DNA of 5,677 nucleotides from Polyangia bacterium (GCA_030433055.1 JAUILJ010000574.1:1-5677), one strand, 5' to 3'. Positions 1-5,273 are shown, counted from the first letter of the stretch. A program made the numbers and translations. The notes: generated by a model not told the origin, from the sequence alone.

Positions 1-394
1 GGCCATTCTCCCGCGAATCGAGGAAATCGCCCACGACTCCGTTGAGCACGCCGAGCGCCGCGTCCCGAGTCCAGGCCGCGGTACCCACCGCGCGGGAGCT
101 CATCGGGGTGGACGCCTCCGCGGTTTCGTCGTCCAGCGCCTGACTCGCGACGGCGAACCCGACGTCGAGCAGGCGCCCCGCCAGCCGCGTCCCCAGCCGC
201 ACGCTCGCGTAGGCCACGCCGGAGCTGGCCTGCTCTACGCTCTCCACCAGCTCCGCGGGTTTCTGTAGCGGCTCGACCCACTTCGCATAGCCAAAGACTC
301 GCTGACTCACGGACTGGTGCGTCTCCTGCACCAAGTCCGTGGTCTTCAAGGTCGCGTCAACCAGCAGGTCCTTGAGTGCGAGCCAGCGACGCAT
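1..394 (-). CDS. N-terminal part of a probable alpha/beta hydrolase (runs off the left edge)
   Basis: The reading frame is open from the ATG at 394..392 to the window edge, giving 131 codons without a stop. The protein begins MRRWLALKDLLVDATL and is helical and acidic. Residues 114-125 read LGVLNGVVGDFL. From memory, an (A)LNGVxGDxL segment of this kind lies just before the catalytic domain in a family of proteobacterial PGAP1/lipase-like alpha/beta hydrolases that have a helical N-terminal region of about 100-130 residues. The nucleophile elbow (GxSxG) and the rest of the triad would lie outside the window, so catalytic activity cannot be confirmed. The start is 1 nt after the TAG stop of the upstream lipoprotein gene (TAG-T-ATG). 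No Shine-Dalgarno sequence precedes it, which suggests translational coupling. The open frame is certain; the family call is moderate. Confidence 0.6.
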   Translation of the reverse strand, partial: MRRWLALKDLLVDATLKTTDLVQETHQSVSQRVFGYAKWVEPLQKPAELVESVEQASSGVAYASVRLGTRLAGRLLDVGFAVASQALDDETAEASTPMSSRAVGTAAWTRDAALGVLNGVVGDFLDSRENG

Positions 395-395
395 A

Positions 396-974
396 CTACA
401 TGCCGGTTCGGGTCTGCAGCGTGGGGCCGTCGGTGCCCTTGGGCCACTTGACCGTGATGGCCTTCTTTGGGCCGCCGGAGGAGTAGCTGATCAGCGCGGA
501 GACATCGATGTCCTCACGCAGCGGCAAGATCACGCTGCCTTCGAGGCCCTTCATCGCGGTCTTCATCTCCGGCGTCTTGCCAGAGACGATCTCCGACTTC
601 TCCGGCTTGAACTTTGGCTTCTTGGCGTCGGTCCCACCGAAGGCCTTGCACGTGACCATCAGCCACTCCCGCACCACCTTCACGTCACAGGCGGTGGGCC
701 CCACGTTACCAGGCACGCTCTCCAGGTTCTTTGCCTCGTCCCACTCGGCGCTGGTTGGCTCCTTGGACTTTTCCCCGGGGATCCCGAGAATGGTGTCGCT
801 GTCCATGCGTGGGCCCTTGGGCTTCTCGACCTCGGGCTCCTTGGCTGTAGCGCTCGGCGCAGCCTCCATCTTGGGCGCCTCGGCACTCGCCGCAGCTTTC
901 TCTTGCTTTGGTTTCTCCTCGTCGCACCCCACGCTCAGGGCGCTCACCAGCGCCAAAGCCAGCCATCGTTTCAT
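396..974 (-). CDS. Putative lipoprotein with charged linker and paired cysteines
   Basis: This is a 192-residue exported protein. Residues 1-17 (MKRWLALALVSALSVGC) form a lipoprotein signal: a positive start, a hydrophobic core and a near-lipobox ending VGC, with C17 as the lipidated residue and Asp at +2. A Lys/Glu/Ala/Pro-rich linker covers about residues 18-58. The globular part holds C96 and C109 in the pattern CDVKVVREWLMVTC, which could form a periplasmic disulfide, and ends in a basic tail containing VKWPKG. From memory this resembles a lipoprotein family common in Polyangiales genomes, of unknown function. I chose the ATG at 974, not the in-frame ATG at 1010. It has GGAGG at 988..984 with a 9-nt spacer, and the signal peptide begins cleanly there. 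It is cotranscribed with the downstream hydrolase-like gene. Confidence 0.85.
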   Translation of the reverse strand: MKRWLALALVSALSVGCDEEKPKQEKAAASAEAPKMEAAPSATAKEPEVEKPKGPRMDSDTILGIPGEKSKEPTSAEWDEAKNLESVPGNVGPTACDVKVVREWLMVTCKAFGGTDAKKPKFKPEKSEIVSGKTPEMKTAMKGLEGSVILPLREDIDVSALISYSSGGPKKAITVKWPKGTDGPTLQTRTGM

Positions 975-983
975 CTCAGTCGA

Positions 984-988
984 CCTCC
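984..988 (-). promoter_or_regulatory. Ribosome binding site of the lipoprotein gene
   Basis: On the minus strand GGAGG lies 9 nt before the ATG at 974. It decides the start in favour of 974 over the in-frame ATG at 1010, which would put twelve extra residues in front of the signal peptide. Confidence 0.75.
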
Positions 989-1131
989 AAAACACCCAGA
1001 CAAGGTGCAAAAAACACCCTGCCGACCAACAACCGTGGGCAAGCTGGGCTCACCCTGAGGCGTCACGATAGTCGAGTCGCCTGGGCTCACCAAGGGGCGA
1101 GCCAGACGGCTGACGTCGAGGACGGCCGGGG

Positions 1132-1145
1132 GTCAACCGGTTGAC
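1132..1145. promoter_or_regulatory. Perfect 14-bp palindrome, candidate operator
   Basis: GTCAACCGGTTGAC equals its own reverse complement over all 14 bases and does not extend further. It lies about 170 bp before each of the flanking divergent starts (1314 and 974). Each half contains TTGAC in one orientation. On the plus strand TTGACA at 1141..1146 matches a -35 box, but no acceptable -10 lies 16-18 bp beyond it. A dimeric repressor or activator site is a reasonable reading; the regulator is unknown. Confidence 0.4.
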
Positions 1146-1212
1146 ATCGTGGCCCGCGCGTCGAAGCGCCCCAGCGGCCGTTTGCTGAGCCGACGCGCCA
1201 GTCACAACGGAA

Positions 1213-1234
1213 GCCTGCAGGCAAACTAGCCTGC
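1213..1234. repeat. GCCTGC/GCAGGC inverted-repeat cluster
   Basis: GCCTGCAGGC (1213..1222) is a perfect 10-bp palindrome. Its GCAGGC part (1217..1222) also pairs with GCCTGC (1229..1234) across a 6-nt loop. There is no T-tract on either side, so a Rho-independent terminator is not supported. It may be a protein-binding site, an mRNA hairpin or chance. Confidence 0.35.
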
Positions 1235-1313
1235 TCGACGCGGCGGGCGCACCTCCACGGGGCGTCGCACGCCGCTCCCCAGGCCGCGGCATGGGGCTTG
1301 CCTATGGCGGACC

Positions 1314-2516
1314 ATGAGCGCAAGCACCAACACCGACACCGTCTACATCCCTCCGTCTACCGAGCACGTGTCCTGTGTGGTGTGCGGCGCCGATGACCCC
1401 ATCCCCGTCGGCTCCAAGGGCCGCTTCGGCATGGATGTCAGCAGCGTCACCTGCAGCCGCTGCGGGCTGGTCTACGTCACGCCCCGTCCGAACATCGACG
1501 ACATGGCGCGCTACTACGCCACCAGCTACCGCATCCACTACGGATCCGTGGGCGCGACTCGCGCCGACGGCACGCGCATCACTCCCGACTCTCCCGACTG
1601 GGAGGAGTATACCGATGGGCGCTACCAGCAGCAGGCACGGCTGGTAGCTCCCTTGCTCCAGCCCGGCGCCAGAGTACTCGAGATGGGCTGCCGCTATGGC
1701 CGCACCCTGAGCCTCCTGGCGGAGCACCACGGAATATTTCCCCACGGCATCGAACCCGGCGAGGCAGACGCCGAGAAGGCGCGCCAGGCCGGCGTGGACT
1801 GCTTCACCGGGACGGTTGAGAACTACGACCCCGGAGAGACGCGCTTCGACCTGATCCAGTCGTTCCATGTGCTGGAGCACGTGCACGATCCCCTCGCCGT
1901 GCTGACGCGGCTCAGGAACTGGCTGGCGCCCGGAGGCAAGCTGCTCGTCGAGGTGCCCAACGTGCATCAGCCCTACGGGCTGCTCGAAGGCAACTTCTTC
2001 CAGAACGTGCACCTGTTCAATTTCGGCCCTCACACGCTGAGCGTGTTGTTCAAGCGCGCTGGCCTGGGCAACCTGCGCGTGATCGATGACTCCACGTTGT
2101 ATGTGCTCGGCGAGGCCAGCCTCGCGCACGCAGACACTCTACCCCTCCCGTTCGACCCCGCGCTCCACCCCAACCCGGCCCAGGCGGGCGAGTGGACTGC
2201 TCGGCACCTGCGCGCGTACTCGGATCTGGAAACCGCTCGCCAGCTGATCCTCTCGGGAGACATGCGGATCGAGATCCTCCAGGCGACTGCTCATCTGCTG
2301 CGCGGGCCGTGCTTCACTCCCCACATGGCGAGCGTGGTGGGCGACCTGGTAGAGCGCTTCTCGAAGCTCGGCTCACCGAAGATCGCGCTCATCCTCGTGC
2401 GCGCCGCGCTGGCTGGCCCACACCCGACGGACATCAAGCAGGGCCTCGCTCGCCTGGAGAGTCAGCTGGCAGAGATCGACGGGGAGATCGCCGCTCAGGT
2501 GGCGGCCGCGCCCTGA
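1314..2516 (+). CDS. Class I SAM-dependent methyltransferase with N-terminal zinc-ribbon-like module
   Basis: This 400-residue protein probably methylates a small molecule or sugar using S-adenosylmethionine in the cytoplasm. An N-terminal four-cysteine module (C21-x2-C24 and C47-x2-C50, then GLVYVTPRP) resembles the zinc-binding module of methyltransferases often seen in polysaccharide or O-antigen clusters. The Rossmann methyltransferase domain spans about residues 105-250. Motif I is LEMGCRYGRTL (122-132), a likely SAM-ribose acidic residue is E147, and HVLEH (185-189) followed by LAPGGKLLVEVPN matches the usual motif IV to post-motif region. The last 120 or so residues are helical, ending in a likely coiled coil near LARLESQLAEIDGEI. 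I recognise no domain there. The ATG at 1314 has only a weak upstream GGCGGA. No glycosyltransferase or sugar-nucleotide gene is adjacent, so the substrate is unknown. Confidence 0.88.
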   Translation: MSASTNTDTVYIPPSTEHVSCVVCGADDPIPVGSKGRFGMDVSSVTCSRCGLVYVTPRPNIDDMARYYATSYRIHYGSVGATRADGTRITPDSPDWEEYTDGRYQQQARLVAPLLQPGARVLEMGCRYGRTLSLLAEHHGIFPHGIEPGEADAEKARQAGVDCFTGTVENYDPGETRFDLIQSFHVLEHVHDPLAVLTRLRNWLAPGGKLLVEVPNVHQPYGLLEGNFFQNVHLFNFGPHTLSVLFKRAGLGNLRVIDDSTLYVLGEASLAHADTLPLPFDPALHPNPAQAGEWTARHLRAYSDLETARQLILSGDMRIEILQATAHLLRGPCFTPHMASVVGDLVERFSKLGSPKIALILVRAALAGPHPTDIKQGLARLESQLAEIDGEIAAQVAAAP

Positions 2517-2543
2517 GCCTCCGTGGCTCGCGAGGGTGCTCAG
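2513..2543. terminator. Shared hairpin between convergent genes, candidate bidirectional terminator
   Basis: CTGAGCCTC (2513..2521) can pair with GAGG (2532..2535) and CTCAG (2539..2543), leaving a 10-nt loop and a 3-nt bulge. The stem includes the TGA of the methyltransferase gene and the TGA of the opposing DUF4260 gene, so the two stop codons lie in opposite arms. Only 23 bp separate the two coding regions. There is no T-run on either strand, so intrinsic termination is not certain. Confidence 0.4.
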
Positions 2544-3019
2544 CGGTCGTGGCCGATGCGCCCGAGGTGCGTGTCGCGGAAGCTGCTGGGCTGCTTGAGG
2601 CCATAGCCCAGCAGGCGATCGAAGCCGATGTGCGCCGTCCAGATCAGCGCCACGCCCCAGCAAGCAGGGCTCGCCAGCAGCCAACCCGCGGCAACCAACG
2701 CCCCGGGCAGCAGCGTGCTGTGGGCCGCGTTGTACGCCCAGGCGCCCACCCGTGCTCCTCGCAGGTAACCCAGCAACGAGACGTCGGGCACCAAGAACAG
2801 CCCGGCGAACAGCGCCCAGCTACCTCCCAGGTGCCGGTACGCGACGACGCTGGCGAGCAACAGCACCAAGCCTTCCAGGCGCAGGAACCGAACAGCAAAG
2901 GCCGAAGTCGCCTTCTCGGCTGCGGGCGTGGCGCCGGAAATCGAGAGCGAGGGGGCGATGTGCAAGGCGTTGACGTTGTCCATGTCCCGAATCTGCACCC
3001 AATCCTTAGCTAGCAACAT
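2540..3019 (-). CDS. DUF4260-family small integral membrane protein
   Basis: The sequence fits DUF4260, a family of roughly 115-120 residue membrane proteins of unknown function. From the longest start (159 residues), four hydrophobic segments cover about 45-62, 67-86, 93-115 and 119-141. Typical family motifs are visible: FLRLEGL (45-51), PDVSLLGY (78-85), YNAAH (96-100), AHIGFDRLLGYGLK (129-142) and a C-terminal FRDTHLGRIG (147-156). The start is uncertain. ATG at 3019 is the longest. GTG at 2998 has the best Shine-Dalgarno (AAGGA at 3007..3003, spacer 4). ATG at 2983 gives 147 residues. All leave a 30-45 residue N-terminal extension compared with the usual family length. The gene is divergent from a LysR-type regulator, which makes it the natural candidate target of that regulator. 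Confidence 0.85.
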   Translation of the reverse strand: MLLAKDWVQIRDMDNVNALHIAPSLSISGATPAAEKATSAFAVRFLRLEGLVLLLASVVAYRHLGGSWALFAGLFLVPDVSLLGYLRGARVGAWAYNAAHSTLLPGALVAAGWLLASPACWGVALIWTAHIGFDRLLGYGLKQPSSFRDTHLGRIGHDR

Positions 3020-3047
3020 TGTCCAAATAGGTTCATCTGCCTATAAA
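3019..3047 (+). promoter_or_regulatory. Probable promoter of the LysR-type gene, placed for a leaderless mRNA
   Basis: TTGTCC (3019..3024, four of six consensus bases) is followed by a 17-bp spacer and TATAAA (3042..3047, five of six). Transcription would be expected to start 6-7 nt past the -10 box, at about 3053..3054, which is the A of the ATG at 3054. No Shine-Dalgarno sequence precedes that ATG, so a leaderless transcript fits. The -35 box touches the longest start of the divergent gene. Confidence 0.55.
3027..3044. promoter_or_regulatory. Inverted repeat ATAGG-N8-CCTAT, candidate operator in the divergent gap
   Basis: Five-base arms at 3027..3031 and 3040..3044 form a dyad covering the promoter spacer and the first bases of the -10 box of the LysR-type gene. 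LysR-type proteins commonly bind imperfect dyads between themselves and a divergent target and repress their own gene. The arms are not arranged as a canonical T-N11-A box, so this assignment is tentative. Confidence 0.35.
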
Positions 3048-3053
3048 GATTTG

Positions 3054-3947
3054 ATGAGCGGCAGCGAGCCTTCCTGGGATCTCTACGGCGCCTTCCTCGC
3101 GGTGATGCAGGAGGGCAGCCTGTCTGGCGCAGCACGCGCGCTCGGGGTGGCTCAGCCGACGGTGCGGCGACAGCTCGAGCGCCTGGAGTCCGAGCTGGGG
3201 ATCGTCTTGTTCACGCGCAGCCCCAACGGCCTCACGCCCACGGATGTCGCTTTCGCCACCCTCCCCTACGCGGAGTCGATGGCTTCGCTGGCTCGCGCGC
3301 TGGTGCGCGCCACGTCGGCTCCGGAGATCGACGAGCGCGGAACGGTGCGGGTGGGCTGCAGCGACGTCGTCGGCGCAGAGGTGCTGCCTTCGATCCTCAC
3401 GGAACTGTTGGTCACCCATCCCAAGATCCAACTAGAGCTCGCGCTCTCCAACAAGAACGAAGACCTGTTGCGACGCAGCGTAGACGTGGCCGTGCGCATG
3501 GTGCGCCCCACGCAAGACAACCTGCTCGCGCGCCGAGTCGGCAAGCTGGAGGTCGGGCTGTACGCGAGCGCAACCTACCTCGCACTGCACGCTGAGCCGA
3601 AGCATCCCCAGGAGCTGCTCGATGGTCAGGTCCTGATCGGCGCTGATCGGGACCCGAGCTTCAACCAGGCGCTCGCTCACATCGGCCTCGACGTCTCGCC
3701 ACGGAACTTCGCGTTGCGCAGCGACAACCAGCTGGCCCAGCTTGCGGCGGTGCGCGCTGGATTGGGGATTGGCGTGTGTCAGGTACCGCTGGCGAAGCGC
3801 GCGCCGGCGCTCACCCGTGTGCTGCCTCAGATCTGCTTTCACCTGGAGCTGTGGGTGGTCACCCACGAAGACTTGAAGGGCTCCGCCCGAGTACGCGTGG
3901 TCTTCGACCACCTGGTTCGGAGCCTCACAGCGTACCTCACCCCCTGA
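3054..3947 (+). CDS. LysR-type transcriptional regulator
   Basis: At 297 residues this has the usual length of the LysR family. An N-terminal winged helix-turn-helix covers about residues 8-65, with the core pattern SLSGAARALGVAQPTVRRQL (22-41) followed by LESELGIVLFTRSPNGLTPT. A linker helix leads to the LysR substrate-binding domain from about residue 95. That domain includes RVGCSDVVGAEVLP and, later, AAVRAGLGIGVCQVPLA, a typical region of the second lobe. The effector cannot be read from the sequence. I chose the ATG at 3054 because the HTH begins eight residues later and a good promoter ends just before it. The in-frame extension to 2928 would overlap the divergent membrane-protein gene and adds no domain. 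It probably regulates itself and the divergent DUF4260 gene. Confidence 0.92.
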   Translation: MSGSEPSWDLYGAFLAVMQEGSLSGAARALGVAQPTVRRQLERLESELGIVLFTRSPNGLTPTDVAFATLPYAESMASLARALVRATSAPEIDERGTVRVGCSDVVGAEVLPSILTELLVTHPKIQLELALSNKNEDLLRRSVDVAVRMVRPTQDNLLARRVGKLEVGLYASATYLALHAEPKHPQELLDGQVLIGADRDPSFNQALAHIGLDVSPRNFALRSDNQLAQLAAVRAGLGIGVCQVPLAKRAPALTRVLPQICFHLELWVVTHEDLKGSARVRVVFDHLVRSLTAYLTP

Positions 3948-4014
3948 TCCCCTGGCTGATCCCTTGTAGACGGCGACGAAGCCGCCCGAGCGAGGCAAAG
4001 ATCCGCCGCCGACC

Positions 4015-4038
4015 AATTAGTTGCGCTCGCAACCAATT
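4015..4038. promoter_or_regulatory. Probable MarR-type operator upstream of the MarR-cytochrome operon
   Basis: GTTGCG (4020..4025) and CGCAAC (4028..4033) form perfect arms around CT. One mismatch further out, AATT (4015..4018) and AATT (4035..4038) also pair, so 10 of 12 symmetric pairs match in a 24-bp element. ACCAATT occurs directly repeated at 4012..4018 and 4032..4038. MarR-family dimers typically bind A/T-flanked palindromes of this size, often with GTTGC/GCAAC-type half sites. The element covers the putative -35 region, so binding would block transcription. Confidence 0.6.
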
Positions 4039-4048
4039 CCACTAGACT
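4021..4048 (+). promoter_or_regulatory. Candidate promoter of the MarR-cytochrome operon
   Basis: TTGCGC (4021..4026), a 16-bp spacer and TAGACT (4043..4048, four of six -10 bases) would start transcription at about 4054..4056, just ahead of the ATG at 4057. The leader would be at most a few nucleotides, in keeping with the absence of a Shine-Dalgarno sequence. The -35 box is weak and lies inside the palindrome. Confidence 0.4.
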
Positions 4049-4056
4049 CCCGCTCG

Positions 4057-4503
4057 ATGGACTCGGATGCCGTGTTGTTGCGTGGACTGATGCAGCAGGT
4101 GTTCAGGCGCTTCGGCGTCCTGGCCAGCGACCGCACGCCTTGTGGGCAGCCGCTGCCCGTAGCGCAGGCTCACGCCCTGATGCTGCTCCTCGATTCATCG
4201 CCCCTGACCCAGCAGGAGCTTGCCCGGGCGCTCTGCATCGACAAGAGCAACGTCACCCGGCTGTGCGGAAGGCTGGCTTCGGCCGGTCACATCGAGCAGC
4301 ACGTCGGAGAGGACGCACGTCAGCGCCTCGTCTCGCTGACGCGCTCCGGTCGCCGCCTAGCCAAGCGAGTGGATCAGGCCAGCCAGCTGCGTTTCCGCGC
4401 GATACTCCACAGCATGCCCGAGCCCAGCCGCGGGCAGCTGATCGGAGTCCTTCAAGATCTGGTCCGCAGCATCGAACGACACTCACCTCAGGAGCCCGCA
4501 TGA
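4057..4503 (+). CDS. MarR-family transcriptional regulator
   Basis: This 148-residue protein has the length and layout of MarR repressors. A dimerisation helix comes first (about 4-25). The winged helix-turn-helix follows, with LTQQELARALCIDKSNVTRL (50-69) as the HTH and GEDARQRLVSLTRSGR (84-99) as the wing, containing the conserved D86-x-R88 pair. The stretch TPCGQPLPVAQAHALMLLL (27-45) is typical of one MarR subgroup. C29, C60 and C70 could allow thiol-based redox sensing, but this is inference. I prefer the ATG at 4057 to the TTG at 4021, because the TTG lies inside the palindromic operator and adds no domain. The gene overlaps the cytochrome-like gene by 4 nt (ATGA), so the two are cotranscribed and probably translationally coupled. 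Autoregulation is likely. Confidence 0.92.
   Translation: MDSDAVLLRGLMQQVFRRFGVLASDRTPCGQPLPVAQAHALMLLLDSSPLTQQELARALCIDKSNVTRLCGRLASAGHIEQHVGEDARQRLVSLTRSGRRLAKRVDQASQLRFRAILHSMPEPSRGQLIGVLQDLVRSIERHSPQEPA
4490..4494 (+). promoter_or_regulatory. Ribosome binding site of the haem lipoprotein gene
   Basis: AGGAG lies inside the end of the MarR coding region, 5 nt before the ATG at 4500. It selects this start, which gives a clean lipoprotein signal, over the longer open frame reaching back to 4140 within the MarR gene. Confidence 0.75.
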
Positions 4504-5117
4504 AACGCCTCGTCCCTTTCGCCCGCCTCAACCTCACCGGGTGTTTCACGCTCTCCGCCAGCTTGGCCCTGGCCGGCTGCGATAGCCCGACGCCTGCGCG
4601 CCAGGAGCCCAGCGCCGCAGTCAGCCCCGCGGCGCGGTCGTCTGCTCAGCGGCCCGGCGACGGCGACTCCGCCGCGGAGCATCTGGATGCGATGGACAAG
4701 CGCAAGCCGGTACCCCTGCTGCCGATGATGGCACACCACCAGAAGCAGGAAATGCGTGACCACCTGCTCGCGGTCCAGGAAATCGTCGCGGCCCTCTCGA
4801 GCGACGATTTCGCTGGCGTGGAGCAAGCTGCGAGCCGCATCGGCTACTCCGAGCGCGAAGCGCAGATGTGTCAGCACATGGGCGCCGCAGCACCTGGGTT
4901 CACCGAGCAAGCTCTAGGCTTTCACAAGGCGGCGGATGGGATCAGCGCCGCCGCCAAGGAAAAGGATCGCGCCAAGGTGCTGAGCGCGCTGGGGGCCACG
5001 CTCAAGACCTGCACCAGCTGCCACGCGAACTGGAAGCAGCAGGTGGTGAGCGAATCCAAGTGGCAAGAACTCAGCGGGCAGGAGCCACCGAGCCGTCCCG
5101 CGCACCCCATGCACTAG
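4500..5117 (+). CDS. Haem-binding cytochrome c-like lipoprotein (class II, C-terminal CxxCH)
   Basis: This 205-residue protein is exported and probably lipid-anchored. Residues 1-27 form a signal ending in the lipobox LAGC (24-27), with Asp at +2. A Pro/Ala/Ser-rich linker runs to about residue 60. Residues 72-180 are a helical domain with the single haem site CTSCH at 171-175, near its C-terminal end. That is the arrangement of class II cytochromes of the c-prime/c-556 four-helix type, where haem is attached outside the cytoplasm by cytochrome c maturation enzymes. M85, in QKQEMRDHL, is the best candidate for a sixth ligand, as in c-556; M76 and M77 are alternatives. Redox partners are unknown. 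The gene starts within the last codons of the MarR gene (ATGA overlap) and has its own AGGAG. It is therefore the likely target of that repressor. Confidence 0.85.
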   Translation: MKRLVPFARLNLTGCFTLSASLALAGCDSPTPARQEPSAAVSPAARSSAQRPGDGDSAAEHLDAMDKRKPVPLLPMMAHHQKQEMRDHLLAVQEIVAALSSDDFAGVEQAASRIGYSEREAQMCQHMGAAAPGFTEQALGFHKAADGISAAAKEKDRAKVLSALGATLKTCTSCHANWKQQVVSESKWQELSGQEPPSRPAHPMH

Positions 5118-5221
5118 CGGCTCCGCCTCGCTGCCGTGAGGATCTACCCATGGGCCCCACCACCAGCTAGCCTTCGTCGCTGTAGAGCGCCAGCAGGGCA
5201 TCGCGCACGAACACCGGCCGT

Positions 5222-5259
5222 CGCGGCCTGGTCAAGGCAGCCGCGTCACTTTTCTTTCC
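5222..5259 (+). terminator. Probable Rho-independent terminator after the MarR-cytochrome operon
   Basis: CGCGGC (5222..5227) and GCCGCG (5240..5245) form a perfect 6-bp GC stem with a 12-nt loop, followed by the T-rich stretch TCACTTTTCTTTCC (5246..5259). It lies about 105 nt past the stop of the cytochrome-like gene and before the end of the opposing DUF302 gene. The T-run is interrupted by C and starts 4 nt after the stem, so strength is uncertain. Nothing else is evident between 5118 and 5273. Confidence 0.5.
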
Positions 5260-5273
5260 GGCGCTGGCCGCTC

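Larger units (their letters stand above)
975..1313. other. 339-bp intergenic region between divergent lipoprotein and methyltransferase genes
   Basis: I support no gene here. Open frames of 78-80 codons exist on the minus strand, but they are Arg/Ala-rich and look like frames open by chance in GC-rich DNA. The stretch should hold the promoters of both flanking genes, yet I find no convincing -35/-10 pair. It contains a direct repeat AAAACACCC (989..997 and 1011..1019), a direct repeat CTGGGCTCACC (1044..1054 and 1081..1091), a perfect palindrome (1132..1145) and a GCCTGC/GCAGGC inverted-repeat cluster (1213..1234). Confidence 0.6.

Noticed and set aside
1003..1022. Possible sigma-54 promoter (GGCAGGG followed by TTGCA) on the minus strand before the lipoprotein gene
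   Set aside because: The spacing between the GG and GC elements does not fit the required 10 bp, and the -24 element does not match TGGCAC.
508..1071. Long plus-strand open frame opposite the lipoprotein gene (also the overlapping frame at 339..1058)
   Set aside because: The minus-strand frame has a lipoprotein signal, a lipobox and a GGAGG site. The plus-strand translations show no recognisable domain and extend into the intergenic region, so they are antisense shadows.
1302..2129. 275-codon minus-strand open frame
   Set aside because: It lies opposite the methyltransferase domain, whose motifs are clear. Its translation is rich in His, Val, Gly and Ala without a domain, as expected of an antisense frame in GC-rich DNA.
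2928..3053. Upstream in-frame extension of the LysR-type gene to an ATG at 2928
   Set aside because: It would overlap the divergent DUF4260 gene and run through the predicted promoter. LysR proteins normally begin within about ten residues of the HTH, as the ATG at 3054 gives.
3944..3986. Repeated CTGATCCC (3944 and 3956) and a CGGC/GCCG stem (3971..3984) after the LysR-type gene
   Set aside because: The stem is only 4 bp with no T-run and the repeat is short, so neither a terminator nor a mobile-element footprint can be supported.
4021..4056. TTG start at 4021 for the MarR gene
   Set aside because: It lies inside the palindromic operator, has no Shine-Dalgarno site and adds twelve residues that belong to no MarR domain.
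4140..4499. Extension of the cytochrome-like reading frame back to 4140
   Set aside because: It is out of frame within the MarR gene. The ATG at 4500 has AGGAG at the right distance and begins a proper lipoprotein signal.
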